From Combretum micranthum (Eukaryota; Streptophyta; Magnoliopsida; Myrtales; Combretaceae), in the NCBI GenBank assembly GCA_024138025.1, contig JAMXBD010002501.1, positions 62,001 through 126,000 on the forward strand: a DNA stretch of 64,000 nucleotides, written 5' to 3'. Under the pieces are notes generated by a model. That model ran no database searches and was not told the origin of the DNA. It saw nothing but the letters and a program-made list of their open reading frames with translations. Made by a program: the position numbers and the translations under genes. This document shows, one piece after another, positions 54,639-64,000 of the stretch. How positions within the stretch are numbered: the first letter of the stretch is position 1; every line of letters starts with the position of its first letter.

Positions 54639-57600
54639 TGTAAACCTCCAAATTTTTGGAATCAGTTTAGCATAAAACCCTAAGCCGGAAGTCAAACGGA
54701 ACCCTAAAGGTCAACAAAACCCTAGTTTACCATAACCGCTTAGTAAAAATATTCCGAATACACCGTTAGACTCGTAAAAATATAAGTTTTCCAAAAATAT
54801 CAGTTTCGTAATTTTTCGGTAAGTAAAAATAACAGATATCGCATTTATATGCATATTTTCTTACTACCGGTACTTTATTAGTCATATCTATCTTACATTA
54901 CACTATTCATTACTATTCTACACTATTCTTTTATCTCTACTTTTTCTTACACCTATTCTTACACACTACATAACCTATAATTCTTACTTTTTACCTTTCT
55001 CATAACTTTATTTCACATCTACCTTACATATTACATCTTTTATTTAACAAAAATCAAAAAATAAAATCTCCTCTCTCTCCCCATCAAGATGGCCGGCGCC
55101 CCTCTCTCTCTATCACCCTCAATTTGTTTCAATTTTTATTTATTTTAATCACACAAAAATCACTCCACATTTTCCTATAAATACCCCCCTCCTCATTCAC
55201 TTCTTTCACACATTCACTAACCACAAATTCATACAAAAACTCTCTCAAATTTTTCTCTCAAAATTCCATCCCAAAACTCTCTCAAAATAATTCCACAACA
55301 ACTTCTACATACAACAAAAACCCATAACCGCATACTACTATCAAAACCTTGTTTAGGTAACTACCTTCTTTTATTTTCTTCTTCTTCATGTCATGTAACT
55401 TTACATGACCATAATGTGAGTTTCCAAAGACTACAAAGTTATGGAAGCTACATTATGTTCATGTATTGTTCTTATTCATGAAAAATCTATTTATGTTCAT
55501 ATTATTATTTTGTTTATAGTATTGTTACTATATCTAAATATTATTATCCATATAGATATATATATATATATATATATCCTTTACAGCATATAAGCTCACT
55601 TGCAATTTATTTACTAATTCCTTGTAATTTATTTATTTCTTGTCAATTTAAGACTAGTCTCTAGTCTTAGACTTGTCCTCATCAAGTCAAAACAAGTTTT
55701 CTTTCTTTCATTTTATTTTTTTGGGACTAGTCTACTTCTTAGTCCCGGGAGCCTTTGAAAAAGCTAAGACTCCAATACTTGACTTTATTATTTATGTTTT
55801 ATGTTATTCTTGTTTACTTTTGTTCTCATAGTTCATGTTCATTTAAATTGTTGTCCAAAGTTTTAAGTTCTATAAATATTAACAAAAATAAGATTTTGAC
55901 CCTTAGAAATAAGTTCATATCTATGGTTTGAAAACAAAAAGGTTATCTCTTTTCAAAGTTACAAAAAGGAACTTACTAAGATTTTAGAAACTACTTTTAC
56001 TATAAAAAGTTTCTTAAGTCCCATAATTATTCCACTTTGTTTTTATCAAGAAAATAAATTTTTATGCATAAATGATTTTATGAAAAACATAAGACATAAG
56101 GAAGGATTGAAAAATTTTCAAATGAAGATTTTTGTAAACAAATAGACAAAGGAATATGTGCAAGAAAACTAAATAGGAAGAATAGTGCATTTTCTAACAA
56201 TAGTATAAGCGTAGAGAACTTAGAAAATGGAAAATTTTATTACTTAGGAAAAATAAAAAAACCAACATAAAGCTTTTTAGAAAACAAAAGGAAACAAAGT
56301 ATTCATTTCACGAAATTTACAAAAACAATTCTTGAAAACTATATTTTTCTAAAAACTTCAAACCGACATTATTTTACTCAAGAAAAATAATTGGACAACA
56401 AGACACTTGAGCATGCTTAAATATGAGTTATATAGTTATAAAAAGAGAATTTTTTTTTATAGATAACTAAGTATTTATCAAACAAATTTTGATTTCTTGA
56501 ACCAAAGTTGTTTTGTGTTGGAAAAATCCGTAGTGAATTTTGTCACCACTGTTTCGAAGCCTATATGGCTTTGTTTGTTGAAAATAAGTTTGAAAATGGG
56601 TAGATATTTTCGAGTAGGTAGAAATCGGTATATTATATGCACGATTCCGAGTTAAAATGACCAAGTTATGGCCATTTTAAGTTGGAACTTCCCTTTATAC
56701 GAACTTTAACATTCTTTTGACATTGTTTTATCAAAATTCAAGAAAATTATCAAGGAATACTCATTGTGGGTATTTTCTTTGGCTAGGTGACCCCGAGGAA
56801 GGATTCCTTTACCCAGAGGATTATTACGATTAAGTGGATTGTGTGAACGACTCATCCACCTAGAGGAATAGTCATCATGGCATCGTGAATTTATTCCATT
56901 AAATGCTATACTTGTTGTGCTTGTAAATTAGTTGCATCAGAATTAGGAAAAGATAAATCGATATGTATGTAAAATAATTCTTTGAAAGAATTTTAAGAAT
57001 ATCGGAGCCGGAATTGTTTTAAATGTTTGATTTAGTATAACATTTGATTTGTATGAAATTCTTTGATTGCCTTAAAGTAAAAAATAATTATGCTATGATA
57101 TTATAACAAAATGAATTCATGCATACCACGAAGTGAGTCACATTGCATTTGAGTTATTATCCTTGGGTGAGAAGGATAGTAAGCTCATGTCGAAAGCAAC
57201 ACTTGGCGGTTGATCCGAAAGCGATTGCTTGGCGGCTTAAGGGAAATGCTTGGCAGAAGATCCGAAAGCAGGTCAATCAAGTAGATTCGGAATGCTTGGC
57301 GATGAGTGCTCGTGAGCATGAAAACTTTTTAACTAAAACTACTTGAATTGAGGTTATGTATCACCAAACCCGAATGGAGGGCGCAAATCCATTCAACATA
57401 TAGTTTCTAGAAAACTATATGTTTGTTTGCTCACGTGTTTGTTGCATTATATTTGCTTGTTTAATCAACTTGTTTGAAATCTTGTTACAAGAAGTTATTT
57501 ATAGAAATAGTTCTCACTAAGCCTATTAGCTTATACCCCAATAGATATCTTTTGCAGTTTCCTTACTCATGGTTAAGGCCACGGGGACCCTGCGGGCAGG

Positions 57601-57884
57601 TATTTTCTTTTAAAGAAATTTTAGATAAAGTGTAGTATTAGTATTGATGTATAAGTATTCATGTAATAGATTAGTAATCAAGGGAAATGTCCCTAAGTTT
57701 GTAAAACCATTAATATGAATGAAGGATTATTATGAATCCTCTTTTCTTAAGGTGTTATTTATATCTTCTTAAACTTCATAAATTCCATATAAAAGCTTTT
57801 GGTAATGACTAAGGTTGTCATACTTAAGTTTTAATATTGAGTGTAGCGGACTGTCATGTTTAGGGTAACCGTTGGAGCGTGACA
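54639..57884 (+). repeat. Solo LTR I (3246 bp, chromovirus, subfamily of C and D)
   Basis: It starts TGTAAACCTCC and ends GGAGCGTGACA, flanked by ACAAT (54634-54638, 57885-57889). TATA box at 55175-55183. A short deletion relative to LTR D is evident near 54740-54750. Irregular TGCTTGGCG repeats lie at 57205-57300. No internal region is attached. Confidence 0.93.
57372..57422 (+). other. Paired hairpin module in LTR (I copy)
   Basis: GAATGGA (57372-57378) pairs with TCCATTC (57388-57394). ACATATAGTTT (57396-57406) pairs with AAACTATATGT (57412-57422), a perfect 11-bp stem with a 5-nt loop. Confidence 0.65.
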
Positions 57885-58419
57885 ACAATGATGGGAATGG
57901 GATGTTTTTATTGCATGGAAGTGTAGAACCCTAGAAGTTGAAATTCCGATTTTGGGGAGTAGCAATTTAGGGTTTTAGTTTAACTTCGATGATTCTATAA
58001 TTGAGTAATATGGTGAAGCGAATTGTAATATAAATTGATAAGAAACAAGGTTGAATGTGATATCTTCCCTCTTTTACTAATTATGCATGTATAGTGTTTG
58101 ATAAAATGAGTGAATGAAACATAATTATTCTATTCTTGCTTATTGTTTTTGGTTGTCTTCCAAGATTACAAGATAATAACCTATGCCATTTGCTTATATA
58201 TAATCATGTTACATGGTGTATCTTGTACACTAAAACGAGTTACATGAAAAGCATATAAGTAAGATTGTTATCAAACACTATAGATAAGGACTGTCATGTT
58301 TAGTTTAAGAAAGTGATACAAGGCTTGCTGGAATGACTTTTGAGAAATTTCTGAATTATAAAATTGAATCATCTTGGTGTTGTTTTGTTTTTCCCTTTTG
58401 TCTAATTGTATTGATAGAT

Positions 58420-59802
58420 ATGGCTCCAAAGAAAGATTCATCAAAGGGGAAGCGGAAACAACCCATGCAAACTAAAGGAAAAAGAGCTAGACCAACTACT
58501 TCAAAAGTGAGCGGATCATCAAGTACATCAGTGATAATACCACCTGGGTTATGGGAACAACATCATGAGAAATTTGAAAAATTCCATAAATCCAAAGTAA
58601 TCTTTCCTAATAAAATACTTGATTGGTCAGTGCTGTCTGAATATGGTTTAGTTCCAGCAATGAGGAGATTGTTAAGAGATCCAGCATGGTTGAGACTATT
58701 TAGTCTAGAGGAGGTAGCTTACAAAGAGACAACTCTAGCATTTTTGGCATCCTATAAGATTGAGATGAAAGGAATTGCCAATGCAATGGATTACAAAGTC
58801 AGTTTTTACGCTTTTGGGCGAAACCATAGGATGACCATGAAGATCTTTATCAAAGCAATGGGACTCTATACAAAGGAGGAAATACAAGACCCAGGTTTTG
58901 CAAAGCTGCCTGTTATTGTACCTTATGGAGCTGCTGAAGGAGAGTTATGGGCTTCAATTTCTAGAGATGTGCAATTTCGGCCTAGCAAATCAAAAGCCTC
59001 CACATTCTTTTGCCCAAGCCATAGATTATTTCACCACATCTTAGGATAAACATTAAACTCAAAACAAAAGAGTGGGGGAGCAGTCACCAAAGAAGATATC
59101 CTTCCTCTGTATAGTGTTGTCAACAACTATCGGGTAAATGTGGGTTTACTGCTTGCATTCGCTATTAAACATCAAGCTAGGAAAAAGATGAAAGGAATTT
59201 ATGTGGGGCAAATGATTACAAGAATTCTGAAAAATCTCAAGTACTGGCCTACACAAGCTTCTAGGATACCTTAAGATGGTATGGCTAACTCAAGTCCAAT
59301 AGTTCATGGCACATTTAAGTCATGGGGTAATAAGAGAATTCCAGCAAATCCCACTTATGATGCGGAAGCACCGGGTTCAGTTCCTCCCCTTCAAGTCTCC
59401 TCCAGTTTTTCAATTGGTTCAGTAGCTCGTTTAGAAACTGAGGTAGTCGAAATGAAGAAGAAACAGAGTGTTCTCCTTAAGATACTGACCAAACTTGCTG
59501 AGGCGGCAAATGTAGACATATCCTCATGTTTCACTAACAGTCCTACTAGGGAGCAACCACCCGAAACTACCCCTAGCACAAGTGTTGTACAGCAATAGAT
59601 GGAACCACAAGAACAATTTGAGCCACTTGACTCACCAGCTTTTAAGATTGGTGAACCATACCACTCTAGTGAGGAGGAGGATGAAGAGGATGAACCAGTA
59701 GCAAGGATGGAAGAAGAGGAGGATAATCCGAGTGATAATGAATCACCAAGTGACAAGGAAAGTGATGACTCAGATGCAGAAAGCAATTCAGATGCTGACT
59801 AA
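58420..59802 (+). pseudogene. Env-position ORF of element E (ATHILA ORF type), three in-frame stops
   Basis: One frame runs from ATG 58420 (MAPKKDSSKGKRKQ) to TAA at 59800-59802, about 460 codons, broken only by stops at 59047-59049 (TAA), 59272-59274 (TAA) and 59596-59598 (TAG); no frameshift is seen. The N-terminus is very basic. The middle resembles the ORF in the env position of Athila elements: FGRNHRMTMKIFIKAMGLYT, WASISRDVQFRPSKSKAS, and after the first stop LLLAFAIKHQARKKM and GIYVGQMITRIL. A Ser/Thr-rich segment and a strongly acidic tail follow. I see no signal peptide or convincing membrane segment from the 58420 start, so a true envelope role is doubtful. Confidence 0.75.
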
Positions 59803-61245
59803 CTCAATTTTATTTTGTTGATTTAGACAACCTAGTTTCATGAGATGATTTTGATTATATAATTGCCGAACTCATGTGGTTGGTTTTTAGTTAACTTTCC
59901 TTCTATCTCCTTTTGGTTAACTTTTCTTGTTGGTTATTTGGTGCAAAGGAACATCCAGTTTTCTTTTTTGGTCAATGTGACTATGTGACAACGGAACTAT
60001 ATGAATGGAAGGAAAGGCTACTGGATTCAGCTTGAACTACATTTAACCAGGGGAGTTCAATTCTCTTTTGATAGTTTTCTTTCCTTTCCTACTTTGTGAT
60101 TTATTATGACATTGGGGACAATGTCTCAAATTAGTGTGGGGAAGGCTGCATGCAAGCATGTTAGATGGAATGTGCTGAATTGATTGAATGATGATAATGA
60201 ATGCTTATCACATTTATCCTTATTTCTGAACAAGATGCTTGGGTATGATGTGGTGTAAATTGGTGTTCAATGAATTTCAAAAGTGCTGGAATGATACAAG
60301 ATATCTAATGCAAGAGGCTCTAAGTGTCTAATGTTCCTAAGGTTATGGTAACAAGGTGAAATCATTATGGGGTAGTCTTACTCATTGTTTAATTTAGAGT
60401 TTTGCATTTAAGCAGCATATAACTATAAGTTTAAGATGTTCAGGACATATTTTCAATAGTACTACTATAATTGATTAGCGTGAAGAGAAGAATGAAATGA
60501 ACAACTATTAGTGTAAAGTTCAAAGGATACTAATCACTTGATGATCTCTCAAATTTTGTTTCTCTTCTTCTCTAAAAGAAAAAAAAAAGAAAAAAGAAAA
60601 AAAATTGAAGTGATTGAGGTTCGATGGGGTCCCTTTAAAACCTAATCACCTAAGGTCGTCCGGCCTGGGATTGATTGACCAAGGATGTCACTTTAATAAT
60701 AAAGGGTTTAATAGGTCATATAACTCGAATAAGTAAATCCGAGGGGCGACCTTTTTAAGGGAACAACGTCTGTTAACTTGAGTGACAAACTCGGGATTAT
60801 CGGTTGAAAGTTCGTTACATGGGTTATAGGACCGAAAAAAAAAAAAATAATAATCAAAGAAGAAGAGAAAAGTAAAAGAGAGAAAAATCAGGGGGTTGGT
60901 TGATGTCTATGCTTTCACTAAAAGATTTAACTTAATAATTAGTGGTATTGATTGACTTGAAAGCAAATAATGTAAGAAAGGAAGTAATTGAATATTCTTT
61001 ATTTATCACTTGTGGTTGTATGTTTACTTTTATGATTGAAAATCCAACTTAAACGGTGAGGGTAAAGGCTGACTCATTCTAATTAACTTTAGAGCTCTAG
61101 CCTAAGGAATGGACACTAAAGAGTTGATAAAATAAAATCTTTTAATTCCAGCACTAAAAGAACTAACACCAGAATCCCTTATTGTTTTCAATTTTTTTAT
61201 CAGCTTCTTGCTTAAGGACAACCAAGGTTTAAGTGTGGGGATATT
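59803..61245 (+). other. 3' untranslated region and polypurine tract of element E
   Basis: Long non-coding stretch. An internal polypurine-like motif typical of Athila (ACATTGGGGACAATG, then TTAGTGTGGGGAAGG) lies at 60109-60146. Two A-rich runs are at about 60580-60607 and 60835-60850. The final TTTAAGTGTGGGGATATT ends at 61245, next to the LTR, and is the likely plus-strand primer. Confidence 0.7.
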
Positions 61246-62792
61246 TGATAAGCATGGATTATATCTATTCATAATAAGCAAATTAAGTCCAATTCTGAGT
61301 TTAATGATAAGATTTTGTATTAGAACTGATACTTAATTAGTGTGTATTTTCATTTTAGGTCAAATTAGAACCTAATGGAGTGATTAAAAGAAATCAAAGA
61401 AGAAATTTGGCCAAAGGATTTAAAGTCACGGGCGTGATTCAAGTAGCAGCAAAGTCATTTTCCACCTTGAAGCCAATCACGACCGTGACTTGAAGCAAGG
61501 ACCGCAAATTTTCCTATGAAGAGTGGAATCACGGTCGTGAATGAGGAGGAAAGGAGTTTTTATCAAAGCCAGTACCTACCTTGGTGAAGATCACGATCGT
61601 GACTGACAACTTGTGAAGCATGAAATTAGAAGGAAACTTGAGTTACGACCGTGATTAATTGGGAAGGAAAAATATTATTTTTACAACCATTCATCCAAAC
61701 AGTACATCCATTCGTAAACATTGTATATTTTCATCTCTTAACCTCTTTAGAAAGAGAGTAGGTATAAATTGATGATACCCATTCAGGAATTGATATAGAA
61801 TTCATTCTACATACCTACACACCTGTTCATAGTTTCTATCATCAATGTATCTTGTAACTGTTCATGAAGTGAATATATTTTGTTCGATTCTGAAAGAAAA
61901 AGAAGGAGACTACGGGAATCAAGTGTTTTTGTGTTTGTGATTCTACCATTATTGTTGTAATAGAAAGGGGTTTCTCTTCTTCTCTCTATCTCTTATCTTG
62001 TTTTCATTGTTAATCATGTTGTTAATAAGTTTGTGTTCGTATTTTAACATGTGTGAGTAGATTCTTGGGTTACGAAGTCATATTAGCATGAAACTTGTAT
62101 TTAATAGTTAGTAATCCAATTAATTACTAATTTTGGTGATGGGTCTTCATAAAAGTTAGGAAATTGTAGTGCACGACAAGATTCTACACTAGATCTTGAT
62201 GGAAATTGTTGAGAAATAATTCATCAAGTAGATCTAAGTCACTAGACAAGCTACTCCTGTTAATAGAGATATTATCATGAAGCTTGCTGTATAGTTTAGG
62301 AAATTTAAGGATAAAAGACGTAATAAAGCAATTCTGAATTGTCCATTTACTTAGAAGAGATTCTATTAAATGCATTCGGGATTAGAATTAGTTCGTTATG
62401 AGAATAAGGACTATGAATTTAGAATTTCAGCAGATAAGTAATTAATAGGATTAATTGGTTTTAATTCATGCAAGTATGATGGAGTAACCTATTGTGATTG
62501 TGATATTGTTATAGTAAAGCTTTGTTTTGTATGTCTGTTAGTGAATTTTTGTAATTAATATAATTAGCAATTAATTATAAGTTTAAGTTATTTAACTCCA
62601 TCTTATTCAATCGGCTAGATAATAAATAAGAGGGCGAGTATTGGTACTTGCTAACGACCCCGTGGAATACGACCCTATAACCAAGTCCTATGCTACAATT
62701 TGATAGGTGCACTTGCCTAGCGTTAACCGTACATAAGAATAGATCATAGGTTATAAATTGATTAAATTTGGTTAAGGATAAAACGCACATCA
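61246..62792 (+). repeat. Element E 3' LTR (1547 bp)
   Basis: Closely similar to 31672-33228, with scattered substitutions and small indels. Same five palindromes (61426-61654) and TATA box (TATAAATT near 61765). Ends CACATCA, followed by target duplication CCACT (62793-62797). Confidence 0.94.
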
Positions 62793-62797
62793 CCACT

Positions 62798-64000
62798 TCA
62801 TCCTCATCTATGGTAAAATAGGTGTATTTTCCTTCTTGCACCTATCCCTTAATCTTCTGAATCGTCGCGTCATATCACTAGGACTCCTTGATACTCTCCA
62901 CTAAGGTGGGTTCCATGACAAGGCTGGCAATTTCTACTTCCACACTTCGCCCTATGAATTTGATACTCATTCTTTCAAATTCCTTTATTAGCTCCTTCTT
63001 ATCTGTGAGCAAGGTAGCTACTTCTCCATAATTCTTTCTACTCAGAGCATCTGCAACCGTGTTCACTCTCCCTGGACAGTAATTTATCCCAAGGTCATAA
63101 TCTTTGATAAGTTCCAACCATCTCCGTTGTCGCATATTCAACTCCTTCTATGTGAATAGATACTTGAGGCTCTTATGGTTGGTGTAGATTTCGCACCTTT
63201 GTCCATACAGGTAATGTCTCCATAACTTAAGTGCGAACGCAACAGCGGCTAACTCTAGATCATGAGTGGGGTATTTTGTTCATGAGGCTTAAGCTGTCGT
63301 GATGCATAAGCGATCACTTTTCCATCTTGCATCAATACACATCCAAGACCATTTCTGGAGGCATCACTGTGCACCGTATAAGGCTTCTCGGGATCTGGTA
63401 GAATCAAGATTGGGGCAGATACAAGCCTTCTCTTCAACTCTTGGAAACCTTGTTCTCTCTTATCTGTCCAAATGAACTTCTCATCTTTTTGAGTCAACTG
63501 TGTGAGGGGTTTGGCGATGGTAGAGAAATTCTTCACAAACTTACTATAATATTCGGCTAATCCAAGAAAACTTCTCACTTTAGTCACAGTCTTAGGTTGC
63601 TTCCAATCCATCACTGCCTTGATCTTCTCAGGGTCTATTGATATTCCTCCTCCATATATCACATTTCCTAGGAAAGATATCCGATCCAACCAAAAGTCAC
63701 ACTTAGATAGCTTGGTGTACAACTTATGCTCATGCAAGATCTGTAATGCCATTCTTAAGTGTTCCTCATGTTGCTCTTGTGTCTTTGAGTAGATCAGAAT
63801 ATCATCGATGAAGACTATCACGCATTTATCCAACAGGGACTTATATACTCGATTCATGAGATCCATGAAAGTTGCTGGTGCGTTGGTTAATCCAAAAGGC
63901 ATTACCAAAACTCGTAATGTCTGTATCGAGTTCTGGAGGCTTTCTTCGGTACATCCTCAGATTTAATTCTCAACTGGTGGTATCCTGATCGTAGGTCAAT
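62798..64000 (-). pseudogene. Element D pol, 5' part: RT, RNase H and start of integrase (runs off the edge)
   Basis: RT (63255-63908 open): [24 protein letters not shown] with both catalytic Asp, [15 protein letters not shown]. RNase [18 protein letters not shown], a frameshift after PHEQN near 63255-63275, a CAG-to-TAG stop at 63148-63150 (in the LFTQKEL box), then [15 protein letters not shown] and ADALSRK. The integrase N-terminus reads up to FTIDEDEVV and is cut by E. Beyond 63908 the RT frame shifts again. Confidence 0.9.

Larger units (their letters stand above)
54467..58417 (+). other. Putative leader intron of the env-like transcript, containing solo LTR I
   Basis: Donor AACAG|GTATAATTTTC at 54467. 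The acceptor is a pyrimidine-rich tract (about 58375-58410) ending ATTGATAG at 58417, 2 nt before the env-like ATG (58420). Minus solo LTR I and its TSD the intron would be about 700 nt. Inference from sequence only. Confidence 0.45.
31672..62792 (+). mobile_element. Element E: Athila-type LTR retrotransposon carrying F and I
   Basis: LTRs are at 31672-33228 and 61246-62792 (TGATAAGC...CACATCA), with perfect target duplication CCACT. A tRNA-Asp primer site, Athila-type gag, DLGA protease, integrase C-terminus, env-position ORF and polypurine tract (AAGTGTGGGGATATT) are present in order. RT, RNase H and most of integrase are missing at the junction with F. Without F and I the element is about 10 kb. 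The primer type, protease form and env-like ORF together support Athila. Confidence 0.93.
27019..64000 (-). mobile_element. Element D: minus-strand chromovirus, split by E, 5' part beyond the right edge
   Basis: The 3' LTR is at 27019-30301. The C-terminal half of pol is at 30331-31671, and after the 31-kb insertion E, pol continues at 62798-64000 (integrase start, RNase H, RT). CCACT is duplicated at both junctions (31667-31671, 62793-62797). The reading frame of the integrase N-terminal region continues across the junction when E and one CCACT are ignored. Several stops make it inactive. Confidence 0.92.

Noticed and set aside
58420..59802. Host gene with its own promoter and 5' intron captured by E
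   Set aside because: The protein resembles the env-position ORF of Athila elements and sits where expected between pol and the 3' polypurine tract.

Overview
The window is plant nuclear DNA, almost certainly pericentromeric or otherwise heterochromatic. I can assign nearly all of it to LTR retrotransposons nested inside one another and find no host protein gene, rRNA or tRNA gene. Two Ty3/gypsy lineages dominate. The first is chromodomain-bearing chromoviruses with very long LTRs (3.2-4.3 kb), tRNA-iMet primer sites and TGTAAACC...GTGACA ends, most like the Tekay/Del clade. The second is an Athila-type element with a tRNA-Asp primer site, a DLGA protease and an env-position ORF. The host is a land plant, probably a eudicot with a repeat-rich genome; I cannot name the species.

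Layout. Element A (+, from off the left edge to 12043) has a 5' LTR, a stub of a 5' ORF, gag, protease, RT, RNase H, integrase, chromodomain and a 3' LTR. It is broken by frameshifts and has no primer-binding site. A lies in an older minus-strand LTR, C (12044-12694 + 26645-26808). C is also split by a copia-like solo LTR, J (12695-12720 + 25164-26644, TSD TATTC). J is itself split by element B (12721-25158, TSD CATAT), a young gag-only element with near-identical LTRs. To the right, element D (minus) has its 3' LTR at 27019-30301, with pol at 30331-31671 and 62798-64000. D's integrase gene is split by the Athila-type element E (31672-62792, TSD CCACT). E carries element F (minus, 35633 to about 53305) and a solo LTR, I (54639-57884, TSD ACAAT). 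F's gag is hit by two more solo LTRs, G (42627-46009) and H (46996-50361, TSD TTCTG). The nest is therefore four deep (D > E > F > G/H). G and H are minus-strand LTRs of F's own subfamily.

Function and observations. B keeps LTRs, primer site, Gag and polypurine tract but no pol, so it would need enzymes in trans from an A/D/F-like relative. The observations I rate highest are: (1) A and F both separate gag from protease by an AT-rich 163-bp segment with GT...AG ends, whose removal fuses Gag to Pol in frame; this would be an Ogre-like splicing strategy in a chromovirus. (2) Between pol and the env-like ORF, E carries a second copy of the palindrome array of its own LTR, followed by a TATA box, an AUG-free leader, a splice donor, and an acceptor 2 nt before the env-like ATG. 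This looks like an internal promoter. (3) F has a 354-codon acidic ORF upstream of gag, and its tail survives in A. (4) A stem-loop lies exactly 19 nt before the 3' LTR in A, B, D and F. (5) A paired-stem module with compensatory changes is found in the downstream part of all the chromovirus LTRs. All of these come from reading the sequence by eye; no search or folding program was run.
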